64,000 bases of DNA, taken from NCBI GenBank assembly GCA_009746045.1, contig RPFO01000406.1:699501-763500 (forward strand), in the 5' to 3' direction. The notes beneath the pieces were generated by a model, which saw nothing but the letters and a program-made list of their open reading frames with translations, searched no databases and was not told the origin of the DNA. The DNA comes from Mesostigma viride. Lineage: Eukaryota > Streptophyta > Mesostigmatophyceae > Mesostigmatales > Mesostigmataceae. Positions 21,063-32,539 of the stretch are shown here, one piece after another (positions within the stretch are counted from its first letter, which is position 1; every line of letters starts with the position of its first letter). The translations under genes were made by a program, and so were the position numbers.

Positions 21063-23063
21063 AAAAAAAAAAATGGCTGACGGCGGTATGGCTGACGGCG
21101 GAGTTCAGATCTTTTGCGTCTGAGCCCCAAATTCGGTCAGACCACTTGCATTCGATGCGCCTTTCTAAGACGCACTTGCCAGTATAAACGGTTACGGCTG
21201 CCACGCAGTATATATATATAGACAAAGTTACGCACGTGACCAGCTATGACGACTACCAAAGCAAAACGAGGGCTGGAAAAGGAGCTGGCACAGCTTCCCA
21301 GCGCCCAGCCCAACCCTCTCGCCCTCGCCATTGTTCAGCCGCCAGGCTTACCCGCCAACCAGCCGTCTGGGGGCCTGCCAACCCACCGCCAGCAAACCCA
21401 TCGCCCAGCGCCTCGCCCGAGCCCAAGAAACCCTGCCACAAACCCAAATGGCGAATGTACCTACCAGATTACGACAGCTTTTCTTTCACCCACTGGCTGG
21501 AACTCAACCAAAGACGAATGCGCCGAAATAGTGCGTTTCTTATCACAGGAACGCAAGCTCCGTGGGGCCGTAGGGCCCATCCCCGCCGACGACCTGGAGA
21601 GGTTCCTTGCCAGGCCAGAGCTCAACCACCGCATCGCCATCATGTGCAGCTACTTCCAGCTACCTATGAGCAGAATTGTCGCCAGGATCCGCACCCCAGC
21701 CCAGCCTGCGCGGCCGACAGCCACATCGGCTTCCTCCCTCTGCAAGGATGACATCCGAGCAGTGCTGGAGGAGCACGTGACCTGGCCGTTGGCCGAGAAG
21801 CTGACCTCGCTGAACACGACGCTCAACACGGTGGAAGCCCGGGTCTCCAACGTGGAAACCAAGGTCGTCCACAAGCTACAACCCCAGTTCACGGCGCTAC
21901 ACACCGCGGCGCAGGCTTCGGAAACGCATGCTGCACTTGTCTCTCGCCAGGTGGAGGGCAAGTGTGGCGTGCTCCTGAAGAAGCTTGAGGCCATCACCGC
22001 CCACACCGAGGCCCTGGCCACACAGGTCCCCAAGATAGCGGAGCAGACGGCCACCATTGCATCCCAGCCACCCCGGCACTGAGGATGCTGGCGACCTCCC
22101 GCCGCTCTCCTACGCGGACCTGCTGCGGTCAGCGACCGCCTCCACCACCGACGCCATCGCCACAAAGCTCCAGGAGCTGGAGGACCACCGCCAGGCCCAG
22201 CAACGGGAGGTCACCGACCGCGCTCGCCGCGAGTGCCGAGTGGTGCTACGTCGCTTCCCCCAGAAGCCAGGTGAGACGTCAACCTCTCTTGCTGACGAGC
22301 TCAAGAACCAGCTTCTTACCCTCATGGGCCTGGTAGGTGAGGTAGAACTGCGTGGGTGCCACCGCCTTCCCCACTCACGGGACAAGGCGGCTCCCCCACC
22401 AGTCCTACTCACAGTTCCCCTCCCCTGAGGATAAGCAGCGGTTCCTCTCTCGTCGCAAGCGGTTGCACGACCTCACCTGGACGCTGGATGACGACCTCAC
22501 CCCCGCTCAGCAACAGCAGCGACGCGACCTGTGGCTGGAATACCTCCGCCATAAGCAGGACCCCCAGAAGCCCAAGGTGTACTGGAGGGGCGGGGACCTG
22601 ATGATCAACCACAAGATGTGGACGCCCCCAGCGGGCTAGAATAGCAATAGCCCTAGCTTGTAACCATTGGCGTCACTGCCGCTAAGGCAGCCATGCCTAG
22701 AATGTTGCCTAGCTGTGCCAACACACCTAGTCACGAGTGCCGCCAACGCACGGTACACAACCAGCCATAGCCTTAGCCTAGTCCTAGTACAGCCATGCTA
22801 CGCCCTGGCTATGTTCAGATTACTTGCCCACGCTCCTTGCTATGATATGCTCACATGGGTCTTATTGCACCCACAGTTTGCCGGATCGTTAGCCTGTCCT
22901 TTTAGCTAGCCGCGCCCGATTGCAGCTGTGGCATGCCTTTGGCATGAAGGAGACTGGGGGTCTCTGCCCTTTCTCCTGTAGTGCACACACAGGGATTAAA
23001 AGCACTTCGGTGCTCCGTGACTCCCCAACGGGAGCACGAGTTTAATTAATTAATTAATTAAAC
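21063..23063 (+). mobile_element. ORF1-only LINE-like element, family C, near full length
   Basis: A 5' leader of about 180 bp, a broken ORF1 (21246-22639) and a 3' UTR of about 400 bp end in the hairpin GCTCCGTGACTCCCCAACGGGAGC (about 23011-23034) and (TTAA)n at 23041-23062. No endonuclease or RT sequence separates ORF1 and the 3' UTR. The 3' UTR matches the solo copy at 16109-16411. The exact 5' end is not defined. Confidence 0.7.
21246..22639 (+). pseudogene. LINE ORF1 protein with two frameshifts
   Basis: The start is the ATG at 21246. The N-terminus is rich in Pro and Gln and is followed by a folded-looking region (FLSQERKLRG ... ELNHRIAIMCSYF). A long heptad-like stretch around residues 170-275 (LTSLNTTLNTVEARVSNVETKV) should form a coiled coil, as in many LINE ORF1 proteins. 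The frame shifts near 22070-22080 and again near 22420-22430. The last part contains ARRECRVVLRRFPQKPGETS, then LSRRKRLHDLTWTLDDDLTP. Total length if unbroken would be about 460 residues. Its end matches the ORF1 ends at 642 and 38027. Confidence 0.7.
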
Positions 23064-23470
23064 AGTCCTACCGGTCTAATCTATCTACATCGGCTACATA
23101 CTACATCTATCTAACAGCATTCTAACTACAACATCTATCTAGACAGCCGCACGCTGCCCTAGGGGAGCTGTCTGGCGTGCCTCCCACGGGATTGCACACG
23201 CGGGCGCTTCCCGGCCCACAGGGGGGGGCTCGATCGTTGTCCTCTATGACCTGGGCCCACTTGGCCTTGTCCATCATCTTCTTCCAAATCACAGAGAGGC
23301 CTATGCCCCCCATGTTCTCTACTAGCTGTTCTTTGAAGGTGCGGGCCTTGCGGCGTCTAACATCATGGGCCGGATGGAATGGATGGTGTAAGCTATCTAG
23401 GTCCTGTCTATTAATTAATCTAGATCCTAGTTACAGGGGTCTATTAATTAATATAGACATACGTGACTGC
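23041..23470 (-). mobile_element. LINE fragments, families A and B
   Basis: From 23063 to about 23365 the minus strand carries the family A 3' UTR and ORF2 end (LSVIWKKMMDKAKWAQV, frame open at 23313-23230). The A hairpin is missing. Family B 3' sequence follows at about 23368-23470, broken by a short TTAATTAAT insertion at 23412-23420 between CTAGGTCCTG and CTAGATCCTA, perhaps another tail-only insertion. From 23471 to 23982 no feature was recognised. Confidence 0.6.
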
Positions 23471-23982
23471 GTGAGGAGGAGGAGGGCGTGGGATGCTAGC
23501 CTAATTCTACCGTTAAGTCGTGTTACCGCGTTAAGTCGCGACGCCGAATTTTAGGCGTCGATCGCAACTTAACACGGTAATGACTGTAGTCATAATTGCA
23601 GCACTGAACTCAGCCAGCCAGAAATCAGATAGCCATCCATTAATTTTAATAGTAGTAAGTGGAAGAACAAAAGTTTACTGGTTTGGGTGCACCACATGGC
23701 ACATCACATAACGCATAATTGATAATGTTAAATTGTGCTTCCTGCTAGATGGACAGCTTCCGTGTCTTGGGTTGCCACCCCGGCTTTGTCAGAAACCAAC
23801 TGCAGCTTGTTAAATGACCGCGCACGTGAGGGGGAGGGAAATAGGATGGGATGGGCCGGGATGTACCTATATCTAGCATTCTCGATCACTGGTCAGGCCG
23901 GGTTTGCGGCAAGCAGTGCTAGGAAAGCGGGCAAGGGGACCGCTGGGCAATATATATGCTACCAACTGGGCAATTAATACGC

Positions 23983-24478
23983 TCGCACCAACCAGGTAGA
24001 CACCTCACGGGGCCCGGCCCCGCAGGACTGCGACCAGCTCAGCGCCTGGCCGGCACCTCCTGACGTGGGCCGGGCCCAGTCATGTTAGACGCCGCAAGGC
24101 CCGCACCTTCAAAGAACAGCTAGTAGAAGACATGGGGGGCCTAGGCCTCTCCGTGATTTGGACGAAGATGATGGACAAGGCCAAGTGGGCCCAGGTCATA
24201 GAGGACAACGAGCCCCCCCCTGTGGGGAAGCGCTCGCGTGTGCAAACCCGTGGGAGGCACGCCAGACAGCTCCCCTAGGGCAACGTGAGGCTGTCTAGAT
24301 AGATGCTGTAGTTAGAATGCTGTTAGATCTAGATCGTAGGTAGCTGATGTAGATAGATTAGACCGGCAGGACTGTTTGCACCCATCCATCCATCCATCGG
24401 GGTTAATGCTCCGTGACTCCCCAACGGGAGCACGAGTCTAATTAATTAATTGATTGATTAATTAATACGCTTCCATAT
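23983..24478 (+). mobile_element. 5'-truncated LINE, family A
   Basis: The copy starts in ORF2 at CGCTCGCACCAACCAGG, equivalent to about 5720 of the copy at 5333-6186. The coding part is frameshifted. It continues through the 3' UTR with (CATC)n, the CTCCCCAACGGGAG hairpin (about 24417-24430) and an AATT/TTAA tail ending near 24468. It lies immediately downstream of the DUF262/HNH gene. Confidence 0.8.
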
Positions 24479-24591
24479 AGCAATATTTGTATATGGGCCA
24501 CAGTGCTGCACCGCACGCGATAGATGATACAACACCCCACCTACTTAGTAGGTTGCTTCCTAACCCAGCCCCGCATTTGCGACCTGCTTGA

Positions 24592-26113
24592 TTACACCTT
24601 GTTTGATTTCTCCCGGTTGCACTTGAGATGCAGCAGCTGCATGTTGTCGTAATCTGTCGTGCCTCCTTCGGACCACGGTTTCTTATGGTCCCCAGCATTG
24701 AAGCAGATCTACATTCGGTCCGAGAGCCTTCTCGCACCACAAACATAGCGCACTCGGCCCCATGCATTCCAGCCACTTTTTCTTCAACGCTCGGGAAAAC
24801 AGGCGGGGGCCTCGCTTGGCTTCATCCTCCGGCTCCATGACCTGCCGCACGGCTGCGTTGGTTGCGTCAATGCGCGCCCCAACTTTCTTGACCGCGAGTG
24901 ACTCAAAGGCCTCATGTGCGGTCAGCTGAAGCAGGGCCTCCCTCAACTCCTCCGCGCGCTTCAACAGCTGCTCTTTCTTGTACTGGCCCTCGCAGCCGCT
25001 GAAGACGTGCATGTGCACATCCCACAAGCCGGCCTCGATCTTGCCCTGTTCCGACGTTGACTTGTTGATGGAACGGAAAGGTAAGGCGCCGTCTTTCTTC
25101 GCAAAGACCTTGTTGGCAACCTCAAGTGCGTCCAAGGCCAGCGACTGCATCGCCTTCAACTGTTTCTTCAACCGGGCTTCTGGGAGCTTGTTTCGCCGAC
25201 GCATATCCTCGAGGATGGCCGAGTTCAGCGGCCGGCTCTTGAGGTTCATCACCCCAATGTCCTGGGCCAGGAAAAACCGAGCCAGCAGCTCCTGTTCCTT
25301 CATGTGAACAGCCGGTACATGCGTGCCCATGGCTTCGCGCATCTCCTGATGCATCACGAGCTCGTTCAGCAGCTTCGTGTACTCACCGAACGACAGCGCC
25401 TGCCGAAGCTCCTGCATTTTCATGACAGTGCCACCACCCTGTATCTTGGAGAAATAGATCAGCATCTGTTCCAGAGGCCAGTCTGCAGGGATGGTTTCCA
25501 CCTTGACACGGGCTCTCAAGATCATCTGTCTCTGGTCTTCATCAAGATCCTGAAATGATTTGCCATTGAGCAACGGCAAGTGCTTTAGTTTACAGAGGGT
25601 AAAGCCCGCTTTCTCCCACCCGCTGTTGTCTGGCACTGCCCTGCTCAGCTCCAATGGCGATTTTCCCTCCACAAACAGCCTTAAGCTCATCAGGCGCTGC
25701 TGGCCATCCACGACATTTCGCTTGAGGCGGACGTCCATCTGACAAAAACGGACTTCGGGCATAGGCATGTCAAGCAGCAAGGTTTCCACCAGATCGGATG
25801 CCTGCTCCCGTTTCCATACGTAGCCTCGCTGGAAGAACGGTGTGAGTTCGAGATACCCCTTATTTACACTATCCAAAATGGACTCGAACACCTCGTTGCT
25901 CGTCTGTGGTTGGGTCAGTGCCTGCGGTGGTTTGCTGCCAAACTGAATGCCGTCCGCGTCGTCGTCATCGTCGTCTTGATTGCTGTCCTCTGACCCAGGA
26001 ACCTCGCCTTCTGTCATGCTGCCGCGCGGTATTTGGACAGCGCGGATGCTTTTTCTGGCAGCAAGCTCACACATGTACAGCCGCGGGCGTGGCTCAGGCC
26101 CTAGTTTAGACAT
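24592..26113 (-). CDS. DUF262/HNH (GmrSD-like) nuclease-type protein, one frameshift
   Basis: The N-terminal DUF262 domain (roughly residues 55-200) shows [20 protein letters not shown] and [11 protein letters not shown], the family's hallmark motifs. In bacterial GmrS-type proteins this domain binds nucleotide and is linked to DNA cleavage. The C-terminus has an HNH-type finger: CLWC, then [28 protein letters not shown], ending at the stop 24592-24594. The frame shifts by one base around 24695-24705, between LGPN and the GDH motif; without it a protein of about 506 residues results. The start ATG (26113-26111) begins MSKLGPEP. An upstream ATG in the same frame lies in retrotransposon sequence and is unlikely to be native. 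An acidic run (DDDDDD) lies near residue 50. The LTR element's 5-bp target duplication ends 1 bp before the ATG, separating the gene from its former 5' flank at 33972 onward. The gene has no intron and resembles bacterial or large-virus genes, so transfer is possible but unproved. Confidence 0.75.
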
Positions 26114-26119
26114 GGCGTT

Positions 26120-26738
26120 AGTTGAATGAGAGTTTACCACCGAGGGAATCCATGGCTCTTGCAGGAAAGTTGCCTTTATTATAATGAGCAAACACAGACG
26201 TAAGTCACGTCAAGTCCGAGACTGCACGTAGCACAGACGACAGCTGGGTCGTTATGCCAAGAGAGCGTGCACGCAAGAGCTAGCGCCCCAGTGTGACCAA
26301 GTCACTCATATAGCTTGCTAGGGACGCGTCCAAGTATTCAGCTGTACTGTCACAGCTGAACTGTCAATCAATTGATTACACAGACTCTGGCACGCCTTTG
26401 GCGCGCAGATCTATCAATTGTCCATACGGCTAGTCCTGTGGACCTATCCGTACACTAGTCAGCATCAATTGTCTCATAGGTCCTGGCGCGCTACAGTGCG
26501 CCTACCTATCAATTGACCATCAAGTCCTGTACAAGTCCTGTCAACGTCCTGCGGACTATCAAAGTGACACTTGTACATCCTGTGTCCGTACGCGCCCACA
26601 GTGGCGCGCCGGGTACTGTCGGCACAGCCTAGGAAACGTCATAACTTTTACGTTCCTTAACCAAATGAGGCGTTCAAGGTGCCGTTGGAAAGAGCGTAAC
26701 AATCTCTATCCATCTAACGTAAATCCTTTACGTTAACT
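26120..26738 (-). repeat. 3' LTR
   Basis: The 619-bp repeat starts AGTTGAATGAG and ends CGTTAACT on the plus strand, so its ends are a short inverted repeat AGTT/AACT instead of the usual TG/CA. It contains several short GGCGCGC and ATCAATTG motifs. It adjoins the DUF262/HNH start codon, so LTR sequence now forms that gene's immediate upstream region. Confidence 0.9.
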
Positions 26739-27689
26739 CCAATCCCTTCTTTTCTTTAGGGATCACATCCCCTGCCAGGGACCCTTGAAGTAGCTTGAAA
26801 TGTCCTTCACTCCAGCTTGAAGCTTGAACAGATGTCTTTAATGGCCAATGCCATTCCCCCAGCCCTTTCTTTTAAGGAACTGGAAAAGAAACAGATCTGC
26901 CACAGGGAAAACCATTTCATGAGAAATGGATAAAAACCTATGGAAGTGGCATTACAGAGTACCACCAGATATTAGAAACACACAAAATTAAATACATACA
27001 GGTTAATTCTATGAGGTCTTCTCCAGGAATTAATCCCATCACCTCGGTAGAGCCTCCAGTACAATGACCTTCTGGCGGTGAGTTACATTAATCCCAGATA
27101 CTAATCCCATAAAACCCAGTACATATCTAATATAAGCACAATAAATCCATGACAATTGAAATACCACTTGACAAAGTAAGACGTATTACAATAGTTTCCC
27201 CGTCATACTCTCAACAGGTTAGTATTGGCGCCCGTCTTATGGCGCCCGTCTACTTGTCAGATGATAAATTGCCACAGCAAACAAATGACAAAATGAAACA
27301 CATAGGCAACAATTAAATCCTGCCCTGGGGAACTAGGGAAGTCTGAACAGGTAAAACACCTGAGCAGGCCAGCTTGTAGAAACATAATACCAGGGAATCG
27401 AACCCCGCCCTATAAACCCCAGAATAAAGGTTCCCAGACCATTGTGAGAGGTATGTACAAATATACATTTCTTTTTAAATAGAATACATGGTCTGTAATG
27501 GACCTGTCAACCTTGTGTAGTCAACAGCATGAACCCCAGCCAAAACCTGGCTGTATCCTGATTAAAATCAGAGTGAGTGTACCATGGTCCATGAGCCTTA
27601 GTACAGACTAAAATACAGGTATTATGCCAGTCACAATGCTGACACTACCACACAATCTGCTCTCCAATGCCCTATAACCAGGCACCAGC

Positions 27690-30600
27690 TTAGACAGCTT
27701 GCTGAGATGGGTCCATCAGAGACTGAAGAACCTTGTATTGCACTGCTGCCTTCTGCACTAGCTTGGTCAAAGCATCAGCAGGATTGTCAACCCCAGGGAT
27801 ATGCTCAATATTGGCCAAGGAGGACAATTCCTTAAGAAGGAGATAATCCAAGTCCCTACTTCTGGCCATCTGCCTGTGCACAAACTGCACCATCCCCATG
27901 GAGTCTGTTTTTAGAAGAGTGGTAACCTGAAGTGGCCAAGGAGTGTTAGAAGTCATCTGATGAAGCAACTCCTTCAGATAAAGGCTTGTGTGAATGCCTT
28001 CACAAATAGCCCTGCATTCTGCCACATCACTACTGACAGCCACCCGTTTGTGCAGGCGACTGAACCAGCTCACCAAACTCCCCAGGCCTTCCTGTCTGAG
28101 CACAAAGAGCCCTGCAGCCCTGCCCCTGACCTTGGAGACCTGCCTGCTGTCCATTGAGCTATCCACATACAGCTCCATGCAAATGGGTTGTGATAAATCC
28201 ACTGCAGACAACAGAATGCCAGACGAAGCCCTGACCTGATCAGCCACCTTGGCAGACCCTAGCTCTGTCAGCATGTCATCAGGCAACCTGGCTATGACCA
28301 TAAGGTCTGGCCTGGAAATGCCTGCCACCCAAGCAACCATGCCCCTCACCATGGGACACAGTGCCTGTGTGATGACTGGAGGAAGCTTGCTAATGAGGGT
28401 CTCTTGATAATCGTTGCCCCCCACCAGCAGCATACGCCACTCCCCCCCTTCTTCACCAGTGTGGCCTCCATGCCCACAAACAGGAGAGGCTCATTCTCCA
28501 CCTGCCATTGCTCCCTACCCAGAGGAAACTTGGACTTAATGATGGAGATCAGCTCCTTAAGCCACGACGTGGGAGCTATCAGATGTAGGTCATCCCCGTG
28601 CAGCGAAGCATACACTGGTAGGCCTTCCCATTGCCCCAGAAACAGACAGGGGTCTACAGGAGAAACCTTCAAGTTGCAATGCTCCTTCAGGAAACGGTTG
28701 AGAGTCTCCCTCCAGATTATTGGACTTGACCTCAGGCCCTCCAGGCCCTTGAGGATTTTAAGGAACTCAGTGTGAATGTCCCTTTTCCATACAGCAGGCA
28801 CCCTGACATAGAAAGGCGTCTTGCCCTCCCACTTTTCCTGTGCCACATCTGCATCCCCCTCCAGAAATGCCCTCTTGAAGTCTACCACCACTGAGCCATA
28901 GTCCAAGCCCTTGTTGAGAAGGCCTAGAAATACACACAGCAGCAGCCTCCAAGTGTCATGCAGCATGCCAGGGGTATACAACTCCTCAGCGGTGCACTCA
29001 CCAGTACCCTTGAACTCATTCAGTACTGGCCTGACGTGTGGTACCTTGACCCCGTCCACCTCCTTCATCTTGATGACAAACTTGAGCTTGAGTAGACGTC
29101 GTGCAGGAGGCAGGTCATTGACAGGTTCCACGCATTTCTTGGAGATCCAGTCCTCCCCAGATTTAATCAGACCCAGTGTGACCTGGGGACACATAATGGG
29201 AGAGGACATGAGCTTCACCAGGCCTTGGTAGTTTATAGGGCTGTGTCCAGCAAGTGAGTGAGGACCAATGCCCAAACTGCTTGGATGACTAGCAGCTGGC
29301 AATATGAGGTCATCAACCAAGGGCTCCTGCCCCTGGCACACTTGCACACGCTTAACCGTCCTGGTTACTGCACGTGATAGGTGAGTGGTCCTGAAATTAA
29401 TCAGTGGGACCTGACCAGCCCCTTCCTTAGTCAGGAGAGAGGACGTGATCACTACCCCATCCTGGCATAGGAAATTCTGCCCCAGAAGAGCAGGTCCCTG
29501 ATAGCCCTCCAAGACACAAAAAGCAGTGTCCTGTCCAAGGATAGGAATGGATACCTCACCCAGTACCTTCACGTGTACCCCGCCACTGAAGTCAGACACA
29601 AACTGATAGCTGGGTTCAGTCATGCTGTACCCTGCTGCAGCTCTGGTCCCAATGATGGAAACCTGAGAATTAGTGTCTACCTCTAAGGCAGTGTCCAGCC
29701 CCAGATTGCCATGCCACCTGAGCTTGGCTACCTTGGGCTGCTTCTTGGCCCTTTGCAGAGCCCCAATTAATCCAGCCAAACTTGTCCCCCTGGGCTTGGT
29801 TAGAGCCTTGGGCTTGACAGTTGACTCCCCAGCTGTTGACCTTGCAGCCTGTTCAACAGGTACCTCTGCAACCTGGCCAGGGCTGACAGATTCCCCTGCA
29901 ACAGATGTGGTCGTTGCATCAGTGATGTCACTTGGGACCTGAAAATCCTGCAGGTCCTGTGAGCCTTGTGCCTGACTGCCCTCATTCATCAGGTTAGGCT
30001 TGACATATGACCAACTCAGCCGGTGCACATGCTTTGGTTCGTCCTCCATGCTGACCAAGCATGCGTGGCTAGCTTCATCAACCTGGGTAACCACCCCAGG
30101 ACTCCAGCTACCACGTTTGCCATAAAGGCTAGGTTCCTTCCAAGCTAGGACCTTCTGACCCACTTGTGGCTCCAGCATCTTCCAACCCCGGTCCTTCTCC
30201 CTCAGCTTGGCAAAGGTGACATGTGCAGCATGTTTCCAGCCCTCCAGCACATGTGGTGGGCACAGGCCATGATATAGACCCATTGGGCTGACAGCAACTC
30301 CATCATAGTAGAAGTTAACCCTGCTGTTCAGCTGCTGCTCCACGTTCCTCAGCCATGCACTCCTGACAAGTGCAGGTGCAGATAAGGGTACCCAGTCTTC
30401 AGAGATAATCAATTTCTTGACCTCCTGGATTGCCCTCTCTATAGCACCCTGCTGCCCATGAGCCTCCCTAGGTGTAACCAGCAACTCAGGAAGGGTGGGA
30501 TCACCCTTGAGATGCTGAAACTGCATGTCCACCTGGATCCTTGTGGTAGGAAACTTGGCTCTTACATTCTGCAGGGCAGCCAGCAAGTACCTGTTCTTCA

Positions 30601-31174
30601 TAGAAGGTAAATGCTCCAGCACCTTGTATTTTGTGTACCTGTCCACGCACACCAACAGTTGCATGCCCCTGATGTGTTGGATATCACACTGCAGATCACC
30701 AATGCTCTGAGGTATAGCTTTGGCATGTGATTTCCTGGGCTTGTTGGAGGACAACTGGCACTTACACCGTGAGGCAGCTTGCTGACACGCCTTAAGAAGG
30801 GGTGCCCTGCCCATACGGAAGGCAAAGTTGTTTGACAGAGAAGTGGCATGCCCAAACATGTTGTGGATTCGGGCACCCAACTCCTGGTACACAGAGGAAG
30901 CAGTCCCTGGCACAGTCAGGACTGTGCTGTCAGGTTGTCCAGCATCACCATGCTGTCTTCCATCCTGTTCTGACTCAGAGTCTGAGTCACCCTGCTCATG
31001 CCCAACACCTGGACCGCCAGCAGGGACCACATGCATACCACCAGAGGCCTTCACACCCCTCTGTGGTTGTACATTGGTTTCTCTCAAAATGAGAGGTCCA
31101 CCCTCGTGCCCAGCACAAGGATGCATGGGGTCAGACATTCTTACAGCTGCACCAGCTGTCAAGGACGTCTTCAT
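27690..31174 (-). CDS. Copia-type pol: integrase, protease-like, RT, RNase H
   Basis: A long frame (31174 to 28346) begins with a diverged His/Cys zinc region (HNMFGH...CKC). An integrase core follows, with acidic residues in DLQCDIQHI, IQVDMQFQ and GQQGAIERAI. Next is a retropepsin-like stretch with LEVDTNSQVSII and ALLGQNFL. The reverse transcriptase has VVDFKRAFLEGD and HGDDLHLIAP in the catalytic position. A frameshift near 28430 leads into the RNase H frame (28433 to 27690) with ELYVDSSM, AECRAICEG, LLKTDSMGM and HIPGVDNPADALTK, typical of Copia ends. The order IN-PR-RT-RH is not standard; Copia elements normally have protease before integrase. The frameshift may be decay. Confidence 0.85.
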
Positions 31175-31315
31175 AGGAACCTGTACCTCTCCAGGTGACC
31201 TGGGGCCACCATGAACCTGGAGATCACCCTCTTGTTGCCCAGATATAAAATCTGCATTGGAGCACCTGGCCTCCCCCTTGGGTGAATTAAGGTGTGTAGG
31301 GGTTGCCTCAGACAG

Positions 31316-32264
31316 TCACTGCTCCTTGTTGTCTTCTTGCTGACTGCCCTTTGAAGGCTGGCCTGCCTGGGACTTGTTGTTGTTCTTGTTGTTGTTTTTC
31401 TTGTTGCTGCCCTGGCCCTGGGTCTTCTTGAAGCTGGGACACTCCTTCTTGATGTGCCCCCACCCCTTGCACAGGTAGCACTGGATCTTTGACTTGCCCT
31501 GGCCTCCTCCCCCGTTGTCAGGCGCGTTACCCTGCCTGGGCTTACCACCCACCCTCCTGAACACCGACTTGGCATGTGATTGCCCGTCAGGGTCGGGTGA
31601 ATGGTTGGCCTTCCGCTTGTTGTGGTTGCCCCCACGTCCTCCTTGGCTTCTGTCAGCCTCAGACGTCTTGGAGCCCCCCTGGGCACGCCCACCTGCGTGG
31701 GTAGCCTTCACAGCTGGCATTCCACCCTCAAACAGCTCCTCTGCCTCGAGTGCTTGTTTGATTATGACCTTGTAGGCCTTGAGGGTAGAGTGTGGGGCAC
31801 ACATGACCTTTAAAGAGCCACGTGTTGCCTTGTCCAGCCCAGAAACCTTGAGCCAGTTTGTCAGGGCTATGCTGTCAGCGACATTGAAGCCGTGAGCCCT
31901 GCCCTCCTCAACCATTTTACAATAGTTGAGGAAGTTCTGGATAGGTCTCCCTTACCTCCCACCCTTGGTATTTATCCTGCCAATGGATCCCCACTTTCTT
32001 CCGTTGATCCTCTAGCAGCTCCCTCAGCTCTGCCACGTAGACTGCCCAGGCCTTGTTGGCCTTCTTGCACTCTCTAGTGAGGTCTTTAATCTGATCTGTG
32101 CACTTGCCAAAAGTCTGGCTGCCTATCCAGATCTGATAATAGTTTGTACCACCGTACAAGCTTGGAAACCCCTCTAGTCCTTCCACAAACTCCTCTGCCT
32201 GCTTTGGCTTTGAGTCTGAAGTGACAGGTTGCAGCTGATTAACAATAAGGAGACCCTGTGTGGT
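31316..32264 (-). CDS. Copia-type gag polyprotein with zinc knuckle, frameshifted
   Basis: The N-terminal part (about 32264 to 31917, with EEFVEGLEGF and GTNYYQIWIG) and the C-terminal part (31915 to 31316) lie in different frames joined near 31917. The C-terminal part carries the CCHC knuckle CYLCKGWGHIKKEC that binds RNA, amid Lys/Asn/Gln-rich sequence. Upstream, an ATG at 32417 is in frame but is cut by three successive TAA codons near 32300, so the true start is unclear. The gap 31175-31315 between gag and pol holds no other frame of note. Confidence 0.75.
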
Positions 32265-32539
32265 GAGATCATATCCAGAACAGCATGTGTATTATTATTA
32301 AAGGCACATTGGTAATCTCGCCGGTACCCCCACGTCATCTACGTGAGCGGTCCCGCTACCAGCACCCCCATTATTATTCCCACTGGCTAGGCCCTTGCTA
32401 CGGCGTCCCTCAGCCATGGTAAACTACACTAGCTGTGTATGGCCCTGAGCTAAGCAGCTGGAAAACAAAAGACAGGTAGATATGTACAATCTGTCAAAAA
32501 GCCGCCTGCCCCGGTGCCGACCGCGCCACCATGCCGAAT

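Noticed and set aside
26113-26191. In-frame ATG giving an N-terminal extension to the DUF262/HNH protein
   Set aside because: The extension is encoded by the LTR and occurs identically at the other LTR (33424); it is not part of the native gene.
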